Below are positions 7,732 to 13,770 of a stretch of DNA of 20,246 nt, in pieces. The position numbers and the translations under genes are program-made. Below the pieces are notes generated by a model, which was not told the origin of the DNA, ran no database searches, and saw nothing but the letters and a program-made list of their open reading frames with translations. This DNA comes from CAYSCZ01 sp964429655 (GTDB lineage: Bacteria > Bacteroidota > Bacteroidia > Cytophagales > Cyclobacteriaceae): the NCBI GenBank assembly GCA_964429655.1, contig CAYSCZ010000054.1, forward strand, positions 1-20,246. Direction: 5' to 3'. Position 1 is the first letter of the stretch; every line of letters starts with the position of its first letter.

Positions 7732-8601
7732 TTAAGCCAGTGACCATGCAATTAAAATGGAGCCACCAATATATGCGAAGGCTTCTACCGTGGCTGCACC
7801 TATGTTGGGTTTTTCCTGATTCACAATCTCGTCTGTAAGGTTTTGACCCGGCAATAAAATTTTATCCGTAAGATATCTGGCAACAGGTAAAAACAATAAG
7901 CCGATCACAACATCGTAAAGGACATTTTGAAAGGTAACAGACCAGCTGACAAAATCATGCATAAGTGCTGCTCGAATCAAATTTGCTATGGCAATCAACG
8001 CACCGGCGTAGCCGATCCCAACCGCTAAATTATTTTTTTCAATGTGTTCATGCACATCATATGGGGTGATAATGTTGTAAACTTTACCTGTAATAAAAAG
8101 AATTACCTGCCCGAGCAACCAGTATAATATTGCCGTAACCAATGGTCCACCTGATCCATATCCTTCCCCATGAATCGCACCAAGCACAATTAAACCAGTA
8201 GAGATGGCTATGGCTGCTTCTGATAAACCGGAACCTATGTTTCTTTCCTCAAGTATTTCCTTCTTGAGTTCGAACTTGCTGAGTATAAATTTATCATTCA
8301 AAATAAGGGAAATATTCAATAAAACAATAGATAGCAATCCATAGATGCCTATATCTATGACATCCGTTACTAAACCATAGGAAGGCCCCATGACAGCACT
8401 ACCAATAGCTAGCAACAAACCAATGTAATATCCTACATAAGCAAAGGCAAAAGCAAAATTATCCTCTTCCACCAGTTGGTGCGCTACTTTTATTTTTGGG
8501 TTAAATAACTGATAGGCAAATTTTCCAATCAAAAAAAGAACGAAGCTACAGACTATGTAGACTAGCGTGGTTAGTAGGCCATCTAAAAATTCCATTGCCA
8601 T
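7732..8601 (-). CDS. DUF350 membrane protein with tandem repeats (YjfL-like)
   Basis: This 289-residue integral membrane protein has about eight hydrophobic segments, arranged as two related halves. Each half contains a DUF350-type motif pair: EEDNFAFAFAYVGYYIGLLL (from about residue 45) and GSGLSEAAIAISTGLIVLG in the first half, and EKNNLAVGIGYAGALIAIAN and GAATVEAFAYIGGSILIAW in the second. E. coli YjfL is a single-unit DUF350 protein encoded beside a PspA paralogue. Here the unit is duplicated within one polypeptide. The biochemical role of DUF350 is unknown. Spacing to its neighbours is 34-35 bases on both sides. The ATG at 8601 gives MAMEFL; the next ATG (8595) would remove only two residues. 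Confidence 0.85.
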   Translation of the reverse strand: MAMEFLDGLLTTLVYIVCSFVLFLIGKFAYQLFNPKIKVAHQLVEEDNFAFAFAYVGYYIGLLLAIGSAVMGPSYGLVTDVIDIGIYGLLSIVLLNISLILNDKFILSKFELKKEILEERNIGSGLSEAAIAISTGLIVLGAIHGEGYGSGGPLVTAILYWLLGQVILFITGKVYNIITPYDVHEHIEKNNLAVGIGYAGALIAIANLIRAALMHDFVSWSVTFQNVLYDVVIGLLFLPVARYLTDKILLPGQNLTDEIVNQEKPNIGAATVEAFAYIGGSILIAWSLA

Positions 8602-8635
8602 TAAATACTGTTAAGTTGGTTTTTACTTTGATACA

Positions 8636-9376
8636 TTATTTTCCGAATCCACCTCCTCTGGATCTATAACTAGACCGGCTACTTCGCGAGCCTGACCTTG
8701 AAGTTCGTTGATTTACCCGATTTCTAAAAGCTGATGTTCTGCTTGATCTCCTGTTCCAGGCGGAATTTTTATTTGAAGATTGATTAAACTTACTATTTGT
8801 ACCATAGTAAGGTTGTCCCGAAGATGTTCTGGGGCCGTAGTATGACCTGCCAGTGCCATAATAATTTCCTCTCCAATCATTGTAGTATGATCGCCTTGCC
8901 GGATAAGACATCATGTTAAACATGGAACTCATAAAAGCATACTGACCATAAAACTCCCAAAAGCTGGTACCATTCCTTTCCCTCCACCTGCCATACTTTT
9001 GATTTCCAACATAATTATGATAACCGGGTGGAGCAGCTGATTTTGATAGCTTCCCTTCCCGGGTGCGAGCGGCTATCTCCATGCCCATATTATTTAAATT
9101 TCTCTGAAATTCCTCCTCACTTACTTCCATCCAATCTGTAACACGCTCAGTAGTGGTCTCATCCTCCTGTTCTTCTATAATCTTGTATTTATGATAATAA
9201 TCCTTGAAAAAATTACCATCTACATTCATATCATAAAGAATTATTGAAAAAGGTTGATCCGATGGCAAATCCCGGATCAAAACATCCAATGGACTTTTCT
9301 TATAACCACCCCCGCCACATGAGCTCATCATCATTATAGTGAGCACCATTCCAAAAAATAAATTCTTTGCTCTCAT
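8636..9376 (-). CDS. Uncharacterised lipoprotein with Gly/Ser/Arg/Tyr-rich tail
   Basis: The signal peptide MRAKNLFFGMVLTIMMMSSC ends in a lipobox-like MSSC, so Cys20 should be lipidated. Gly-rich residues and then Lys follow, without the acidic run associated with surface export in Bacteroidota. Residues ~25-110 form a soluble region (DLPSDQPFSIILYDM, then DWMEVSEEEFQRNL). A conserved-looking aromatic block with FWEFYGQYAFM follows at ~135-150. The last ~85 residues are low complexity, rich in Tyr, Gly, Ser, Arg and Asn, and end in GGGFGK. This may be the positional counterpart of E. coli YjfM, a lipoprotein-type gene in the yjfIJKLM cluster, but I cannot show sequence homology. It lies 11 bases after the DUF4178 gene in the same operon and would be the envelope-exposed component. 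Confidence 0.8.
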   Translation of the reverse strand: MRAKNLFFGMVLTIMMMSSCGGGGYKKSPLDVLIRDLPSDQPFSIILYDMNVDGNFFKDYYHKYKIIEEQEDETTTERVTDWMEVSEEEFQRNLNNMGMEIAARTREGKLSKSAAPPGYHNYVGNQKYGRWRERNGTSFWEFYGQYAFMSSMFNMMSYPARRSYYNDWRGNYYGTGRSYYGPRTSSGQPYYGTNSKFNQSSNKNSAWNRRSSRTSAFRNRVNQRTSRSGSRSSRSSYRSRGGGFGK

Positions 9377-9387
9377 CTCATTGCTAT

Positions 9388-9933
9388 TTATGATTCCCCA
9401 GGTAATATATTTGAAATTTCAAATTCCTTTAAAACTTTTCCAAACGCCGCCTCAAAAGTTCTTTCATCCCACTGGATAATGGATATCACTTTGTCTTCTT
9501 CATCATTAAAATATTCCCACTCAATCATTTCTTCCCAATCATCATCTCCTTTGCTTTTGTCATGAAAATAACCAGCAGAATCAGAATCCAGATAGAACTT
9601 CTCTCCTTCATAACGAATTTTTCTGGGAGCTTTATCAGTTTTTTCAATTTCATCGGCCACATCCTCGTCAATTTTATGGATTTTAATTGGTTTGGTCAAC
9701 GATAATATCAACTCATTATCTTCTTCGACACTTAGAAATGCCTGTTCATCCCCACTATCAATTTTAAATTCATTGGAAAAGTTATTATCCCCCCAATCAT
9801 ACGCGTAAGCTTCTTTTACCACCCAGGTTTTTAAATTATAATCAAATACAAACCCAACATCTAGATCCCGGACAGAGAGATTGGTAGGATCATAATCCTC
9901 TGTTTTCTTTTTAAAAAAATCAAATAAACCCAT
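9388..9933 (-). CDS. DUF4178 domain protein (YjfK-like position)
   Basis: This is an acidic cytosolic protein of 181 residues with no signal peptide or membrane span. After a basic start (MGLFDFFKKK) there is a beta-rich core resembling DUF4178: VGFVFDYNLKTWVVKEAYAY, then FSNEFKIDSGDEQAFLSVEED. A second half (KIRYEGEKFYLDSDSAGY through WDERTFEAAFGKVLKEFEI) ends with the FEISNILPG motif. DUF4178-type proteins recur next to DUF350 and polyamine-synthase genes, and the E. coli yjf cluster has YjfK (DUF2491) in the equivalent place. Function is unknown. The start ATG shares its first A with the stop TAA of the small upstream gene (TAATG), so translation is probably coupled. Confidence 0.78.
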   Translation of the reverse strand: MGLFDFFKKKTEDYDPTNLSVRDLDVGFVFDYNLKTWVVKEAYAYDWGDNNFSNEFKIDSGDEQAFLSVEEDNELILSLTKPIKIHKIDEDVADEIEKTDKAPRKIRYEGEKFYLDSDSAGYFHDKSKGDDDWEEMIEWEYFNDEEDKVISIIQWDERTFEAAFGKVLKEFEISNILPGES

Positions 9934-10067
9934 TATTCCGCAAATACTTTTTTATACAAATACATGGCAGCTAAAACTATCAAAACTATGATTCCCACTT
10001 TAAAAAGAAACCCAAACAAAAAACTGAATGCAAACAAAAGAACAACAACTACAAGAAGTAATTTCAA
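9933..10067 (-). CDS. Small membrane protein, 44 residues, TTG start
   Basis: A 44-codon frame lies in the gap between pspA and the DUF4178 gene. It starts TTG AAA TTA and encodes LKLLLVVVVLLFAF as its opening residues. Residues 3-22 and 24-38 are almost entirely hydrophobic, separated by a single Lys at 23, and the tail is YKKVFAE. This predicts one long membrane helix or a hairpin of two, with a positive-inside end. Its TAA overlaps the ATG of the next gene by one base (TAATG), which is strong evidence of real translation in an operon. No ATG is available in frame: the upstream in-frame stop is only four codons before the TTG. Small membrane partners are common in PspA systems (PspB/PspC-type), but I see no homology to those. 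The gene sits just after a terminator-like hairpin. Confidence 0.75.
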   Translation of the reverse strand: MKLLLVVVVLLFAFSFLFGFLFKVGIIVLIVLAAMYLYKKVFAE

Positions 10068-10080
10068 TGAGATCGCTCAT

Positions 10081-10110
10081 AAAAACAGATGGGGGCTTAA
10101 GTACCCCCAT
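10081..10110 (-). terminator. Hairpin plus T-run inside the operon, just after pspA
   Basis: Read on the minus strand, a perfect 7-base stem (ATGGGGG, 10110-10104, pairing with CCCCCAT, 10095-10089) encloses an 8-base loop. It is followed after two bases by GTTTTT (T-run at 10085-10081). It begins 4 bases after the pspA stop codon and ends 13 bases before the TTG of the small membrane gene. The form is that of a rho-independent terminator. Because the same-strand genes continue downstream with coupling overlaps and no visible new promoter, it more likely acts as a partial terminator or RNA-stabilising hairpin. Either would set a high PspA to membrane-component ratio. Confidence 0.65.
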
Positions 10111-10113
10111 ATT

Positions 10114-10824
10114 TTATTCTTTATCGATTCCTATTTTAGCTTTCAAAGCAGACAGGTCTGCTGATGTTTTCGCACCTCCTGGTGTGTCAAGTGCTTTATC
10201 GATCTCCTCATCCACAGATTTGCTCTCGTTGGCAATATCGCCATAAGCTTCAGCTAATGCTTCATTCTGGTTAACTCTCTCTTTCATTCTTTCAAGCATG
10301 CCCATGGTACTGGAGGAATCTATGTTGGCCATTTGCTTATTTAGCTTTTTTGTGGCATCACTGACCCTTACCCTGGCTTTAAGCGTTCTAAGCTCATTTT
10401 CATATTTGCTGATTTGAGAACGCAATTTTTTAACATTTGCTTCAAGTTGCGATAGGCTCTGTTGAAACCTGTCATATTCTGATTGTGAGGTTCTCATACT
10501 TTCTAAGGATTCTTCTTTTCTTGATAAAGCCTCGGAGGCTAATCGATCGGCTTCAGAAGCATCTATTTCACCATTTTGTGCTTTCTTTAACAGGAGCACA
10601 GCTTTTTGTTCATAATCTTCAGCCTTGTTCTTATTGTTTTGCATGTCATTCTTTGATCGAATGGCCATAGCTTTTACTTCAGCCAACGATTTTAAGCTGT
10701 TGTTCAAATCAGATTTCAAGTCTCTGATACCCTGTTCGGTCATTTTTATCGGGTCCTCCAGGCTGTCTACTGCTGAATGCGCCTGTGCTTCGCCTATTTT
10801 AAATATTCTCTTAAATACGTTCAT
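10114..10824 (-). CDS. pspA: PspA/IM30 family protein (YjfJ-like)
   Basis: This 236-residue, almost wholly helical protein belongs to the PspA/Vipp1/IM30 (ESCRT-III-like) family, which coats and repairs the cytoplasmic membrane under stress. The N-terminal amphipathic helix (MNVFKRIFKIGEAQAHSAVD, residues 1-20) is the membrane-inserting element. The EDPIKMTEQGIRDLKSDL segment is the conserved start of helix 1. Long charged coiled-coil helices follow to about residue 185, and a C-terminal segment is rich in Asp, Ser and Lys. Its neighbours (DUF2170 before, DUF350 after) match the E. coli yjfI-yjfJ context better than the classical pspABC operon. No pspB, pspC or pspF is visible. The gap to the upstream gene is 9 bases. 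Confidence 0.92.
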   Translation of the reverse strand: MNVFKRIFKIGEAQAHSAVDSLEDPIKMTEQGIRDLKSDLNNSLKSLAEVKAMAIRSKNDMQNNKNKAEDYEQKAVLLLKKAQNGEIDASEADRLASEALSRKEESLESMRTSQSEYDRFQQSLSQLEANVKKLRSQISKYENELRTLKARVRVSDATKKLNKQMANIDSSSTMGMLERMKERVNQNEALAEAYGDIANESKSVDEEIDKALDTPGGAKTSADLSALKAKIGIDKE

Positions 10825-10833
10825 GGTTCCTTC

Positions 10834-11226
10834 TTATTTACTTAATTCAATTAATTCGTCTGTATATTCTGTTAATAACATAGCTAAAGCGTTGAATGTA
10901 GCCTCAATTTCATTTAGGTCCAGATTTTCTAATTCATGGGTGTTTCTGAAAAGAACTTTCTTACCTGATTCATCCAGAACAAAAGCGCCATGAATGATGT
11001 CCCTGCTTTTCATCAGCAATTTTTTGAATTTGTCTGCAGATTCATTCTTAATATCAAACAGGTACTGCTCAATGATAACTAATGGATCTGAAACAATCAG
11101 GGCACAATTTTTAATCCCGTCCTCTTCATGTTCAACAACTATGACACCATCCTCTTCACTTTCATAATTGACGGTAAAATCCAGTTCTAACAAATAATCT
11201 CTAACTTTTTCAAAATAATTATCCAT
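10834..11226 (-). CDS. DUF2170 family protein (YjfI-like)
   Basis: This 130-residue acidic cytosolic protein is first in the operon. The pattern matches DUF2170 (E. coli YjfI, about 133 residues): an N-terminal helix (MDNYFEKVRDYLLELDF), strands EEDGVIVVEHE and NCALIVSDPLVIIEQYLFD, a central helix with FKKLLMKSRDIIHGAFVLDE, and a C-terminal helix NEIEATFNALAMLLTEYTDELIEL. The overall shape resembles type III secretion chaperone-like folds, which is inference. YjfI is encoded directly before the PspA paralogue YjfJ, exactly as here, so this protein is a likely partner or regulator of PspA assembly. A candidate -7 box lies 25 bases upstream of its ATG. Confidence 0.82.
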   Translation of the reverse strand: MDNYFEKVRDYLLELDFTVNYESEEDGVIVVEHEEDGIKNCALIVSDPLVIIEQYLFDIKNESADKFKKLLMKSRDIIHGAFVLDESGKKVLFRNTHELENLDLNEIEATFNALAMLLTEYTDELIELSK

Positions 11227-11250
11227 TTTAAATTTATTTCAGTTGATGAT

Positions 11251-11266
11251 CAAATTTAATCATTAA
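11251..11266 (-). promoter_or_regulatory. Candidate -7 box and overlapping palindrome for the PspA operon
   Basis: On the minus strand TAAATTTG (11258-11251) matches the Bacteroidota -7 consensus TAnnTTTG exactly, 25 bases before the first ATG of the operon. No matching -33 TTG/TTTG element is evident at the expected distance. A perfect 11-base palindrome, TTAATCATTAA (11256-11266), overlaps the upstream edge of the box. It is a reasonable operator candidate for the divergently encoded XRE regulator. AT-rich palindromes of this size also occur by chance, so the operator part is weak. Confidence 0.4.
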
Positions 11267-11418
11267 TAGCTGCTACATGCCATTTTTTGAAAATTTTCAT
11301 TATGGCGGAGGATGGAATACATTTTTCATTTTTCTATATTTATGACAGATAAAAATACGCATCTTTAAGCTAATAGTTTTAGATATGCTCTTTTTTTTAG
11401 CACTTAAATTAAAAATAA

Positions 11419-12222
11419 ATGTCCTATATCGGAAAGAATATTAAAAAAATAAGATCTGTTAAAAAGCTTAGCCAGGCTGAATTTGCGAAGATTTTTAACC
11501 TGGCAAGACCAAGTGTTGGTGCATATGAAGAAGAAAGGTCCGAACCTAAAATTGATACCCTTATTGAAATAACTAATCATTTTGGCATATCAATTGATCT
11601 TATTTTAAAGAAAGAGCTGAGTATTAATGAAATATTGAGTTTCGACTCGCTGAACAAAAAACTTAGTCGCGCGCATGAACAAATGAGGCCATCAAAGAAC
11701 GTTCAAAAAGATGGTATCCAGCTTGTCAGCGCAGATGCCTATTCTGATTATGTTGTCAGCCATAACAGCAGGGACTTCATATCCAATTTGCCGGTCATCG
11801 ATTTACCAATCCACTTCGTTGGCCTGGCCAGATGCTTTGAGATGAAAGGAAATGAGATGGAATATCAGCAACAGGGCATCCACCATGGTGATTTGATGCT
11901 GGCCAGAAAAGTTAACATCAAAAACCTTTCCGCTGATTATGTTAATAAAATATTAGTGTTCATTGACCATCATACGATATTTATAAGAAGGTTAAGGTCA
12001 GTAAAGGAATCCTCGTTAATCCTGTCTACAGATGATACAAATTATCCCGAAGAAAAGAAAGCAACCAACGAAATTCTTGAATTATGGGTTGTTGAAGGAC
12101 TGTATACAACGCACATGAACCCGCCATCTCTACTGGCAGAGCGACTAATGCACCTAGAAAATAAAGTAGATAAAATAATTTCAGGGTCTATCTTGGTGGG
12201 GCGAGAAAAACCGAAAAGTTAG
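11419..12222 (+). CDS. XRE-family regulator with degenerate S24 (LexA/CI-like) C-terminal domain
   Basis: The protein has 267 residues. The N-terminal HTH_3 domain (about residues 8-62, with SQAEFAKIFNLARPSVGAYE as the helix-turn-helix) binds DNA. The C-terminal domain follows the LexA/CI S24 peptidase pattern: FEMKGNEM (140-147), HHGDLMLARKV (156-165), then IFIRRLRSV (187-195) and LILSTDDTNYPE (200-211). In active members these would be GDSM with a Ser nucleophile and an invariant Lys. Here the Ser position is Glu146 and the Lys position is Arg190, so self-cleavage is not expected. A C-terminal coiled coil (LLAERLMHLENKVDKI) suggests dimerisation. It is divergent from the PspA operon across a 192-base gap and is the best candidate for its regulator. 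Its 3' end overlaps the convergent neighbour by 35 bases. Confidence 0.88.
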   Translation: MSYIGKNIKKIRSVKKLSQAEFAKIFNLARPSVGAYEEERSEPKIDTLIEITNHFGISIDLILKKELSINEILSFDSLNKKLSRAHEQMRPSKNVQKDGIQLVSADAYSDYVVSHNSRDFISNLPVIDLPIHFVGLARCFEMKGNEMEYQQQGIHHGDLMLARKVNIKNLSADYVNKILVFIDHHTIFIRRLRSVKESSLILSTDDTNYPEEKKATNEILELWVVEGLYTTHMNPPSLLAERLMHLENKVDKIISGSILVGREKPKS

Positions 12223-13204
12223 CATAAAAACCACTGGATAAGCTTGAATTTAATGTATGGTCAACAGCATATCTTTCAGAATTAGAAATATCCAATGAAA
12301 TGTTTTTGCGAATACCAAGTTCTGACCCAAACCATATTAATGAAAATAACCGCTTTTCAAATCCCACCCCAAATCTTACGTCTGACTGCCTTAACACATA
12401 ATTTTCAAAGGGCTTGGCATTGTCCAGATTAACTTTGTATCGAGCAGCGTTAATTGATGATTTAAAGTAAATGAGGTTACTTTTATTAAAGGTATTCCTA
12501 AGAATAACCTGTTTTGGCAGTAATACTTCGATTCCCAAAGCGGGATTGAAATTTTTGTTGTAGACAAATATTGGAAATGGCATTACTCTTCCATATTCTT
12601 TTCTAACACCTAATCCATAACCAACCTCCTTAGTCTTATTAAGCTTTTTTCCATACAAAAATGATACGGTGAATAACCTATAATCAGATGTAAGGTCTAA
12701 CATACCGGAAAAATCACCAAGTGCATTGATGGAGGCCCTGGATACAAGGTATTCTTTTTTATTAAATGAGAAAATATTGATTAATTCAGCACCAAAGTTT
12801 GAAAGGTTTTTGTTATCCATCTCGCTTAGTACAATATCTCCCGCAACGTTTTGCGTAAGATTATAAAATTCTTTTTCAAAGGATATACCTCCCACAATAC
12901 AATTTCTTGGGTTGAGTAATAAAGGAAACCTTACTTGATATTTAACCTTAGGATTATTGACTAATGGTGAGCTTTGATCATCATTTTCTGGCGTTTGAAT
13001 CTGCAACCTGTAATTCGGCGAGATTTCATAAGTCATAGACAAACCCTTAGCATTGGTCATACCCTCTAGCCGTGGCTTTGAATAATTAGGTTTTGATGCT
13101 TTCTGAGCTTCAAGCATTAAAGAAAAAAAGCAACATACGATACATAATGAATACTTTGCTTTATTCTTATCGAGGATAAACAATAGAAAAAAATAATAAT
13201 TCAA
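12188..13204 (-). CDS. Probable outer-membrane beta-barrel protein, uncharacterised
   Basis: The protein has 338 residues. A signal sequence (KAKYSLCIVCCFFSLMLEAQ, about 15-34) with a probable cut before Gln fits Bacteroidota export. The start is uncertain because about 14 residues precede the basic part of the signal; a TTG eight codons in is an alternative. The mature chain has alternating polar/aromatic strands (LSMTYEISPNYRLQI, KVKYQVRFPLLL, DYRLFTVSFLYGKKL, NSSLSSGFYANFSVFL). It ends near an aromatic C-terminus (FANFSVFLAPPR-like), as expected for a small barrel. I recognise no specific family. It overlaps the 3' end of the XRE gene by 35 bases on the opposite strand. Confidence 0.65.
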   Translation of the reverse strand: MNYYFFLLFILDKNKAKYSLCIVCCFFSLMLEAQKASKPNYSKPRLEGMTNAKGLSMTYEISPNYRLQIQTPENDDQSSPLVNNPKVKYQVRFPLLLNPRNCIVGGISFEKEFYNLTQNVAGDIVLSEMDNKNLSNFGAELINIFSFNKKEYLVSRASINALGDFSGMLDLTSDYRLFTVSFLYGKKLNKTKEVGYGLGVRKEYGRVMPFPIFVYNKNFNPALGIEVLLPKQVILRNTFNKSNLIYFKSSINAARYKVNLDNAKPFENYVLRQSDVRFGVGFEKRLFSLIWFGSELGIRKNISLDISNSERYAVDHTLNSSLSSGFYANFSVFLAPPR

Positions 13205-13344
13205 AATGTTACAACTAAGGATTTGGTATGTAAGAAAGCTTTTGTTATGCTGTTTTTGGTGAAAGATATGAAGAAAGCATGGACAATATCAAACTAGCCA
13301 AAAAAAAATTGAAACAAAATTTTTAAACGTATGTAAATGTTCCT

Positions 13345-13716
13345 TTATTTCTGACGGTGTAATTCGAACAAAAATTTACTTGATTTCTTGAAGCGATTGC
13401 CCTGCTTAAAGATATGGTCATTCTCATAATACCATTCAATACTAATTGAATTAGAGTTTTTAGCAGCATATTGATTGAGTCTTTTCATCACCTTTTCAAT
13501 AAACCTGGAGGCTCCTGCGCTAATGTTTTTCAGAAAGAAGAAAACCTTGAGGTTTTTATTTCCTTTCAAGAAGTGGTTATCTAAGGTTTCTATGAACGGG
13601 AAATAAAAATCAAATGCTGACTCAGATATTAGGTTACCTGTAATTAACAAATCTTTATCATCACCTACTTCAGTGATTTGCGTAAGCCCCTGGTGATATG
13701 ATATACTTTTAACCAT
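13345..13716 (-). CDS. SiaC-like regulatory phosphoprotein (DUF1987)
   Basis: The protein has 123 residues. The layout fits the SiaC/DUF1987 fold, which is related to STAS-type anti-anti-sigma proteins: ITGNLISESAFDFYFPFIETL at about 25-45, a strand VFFFLKNISAGASRFIEKVMKRL at 58-80, SISIEWYYEND at 90-100 and FKQGNRFKKSSKFLFEL at the end. In Pseudomonas SiaC a Thr in the central NTSS-like motif is phosphorylated by the SiaB kinase and the phosphate is removed by SiaA. Here the motif reads NISAGAS (64-70) and lacks that Thr, although Ser66 or Ser70 could substitute. No kinase or PP2C phosphatase partner is nearby, so it appears to be an orphan. The 140-base gap downstream (13205-13344) holds no convincing gene. 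Confidence 0.62.
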   Translation of the reverse strand: MVKSISYHQGLTQITEVGDDKDLLITGNLISESAFDFYFPFIETLDNHFLKGNKNLKVFFFLKNISAGASRFIEKVMKRLNQYAAKNSNSISIEWYYENDHIFKQGNRFKKSSKFLFELHRQK

Positions 13717-13770
13717 CTCCTAATATAAGATACTTAATCCAAATACATTTGTTTTATGCGGTTCGGTATT

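Noticed and set aside
9964..10246. Plus-strand frames of 66 and 72 codons over the pspA 3' end
   Set aside because: They are antisense to pspA and to the small membrane gene. The Lys/Asn/Thr-rich product of the first is the mirror image of the AT-rich hydrophobic codons on the minus strand.
10437..10993. Plus-strand frames of 77 and 122 codons across pspA and the DUF2170 gene
   Set aside because: They lie opposite strongly supported genes, cross a gene boundary, and have compositions expected from the reverse of helical Leu/Glu/Lys-rich coding sequence.
13205..13344. Short plus-strand frames (15-18 codons) in the gap between the SiaC-like and barrel genes
   Set aside because: They are too short, without hydrophobic or conserved features, and have no overlap with neighbours.
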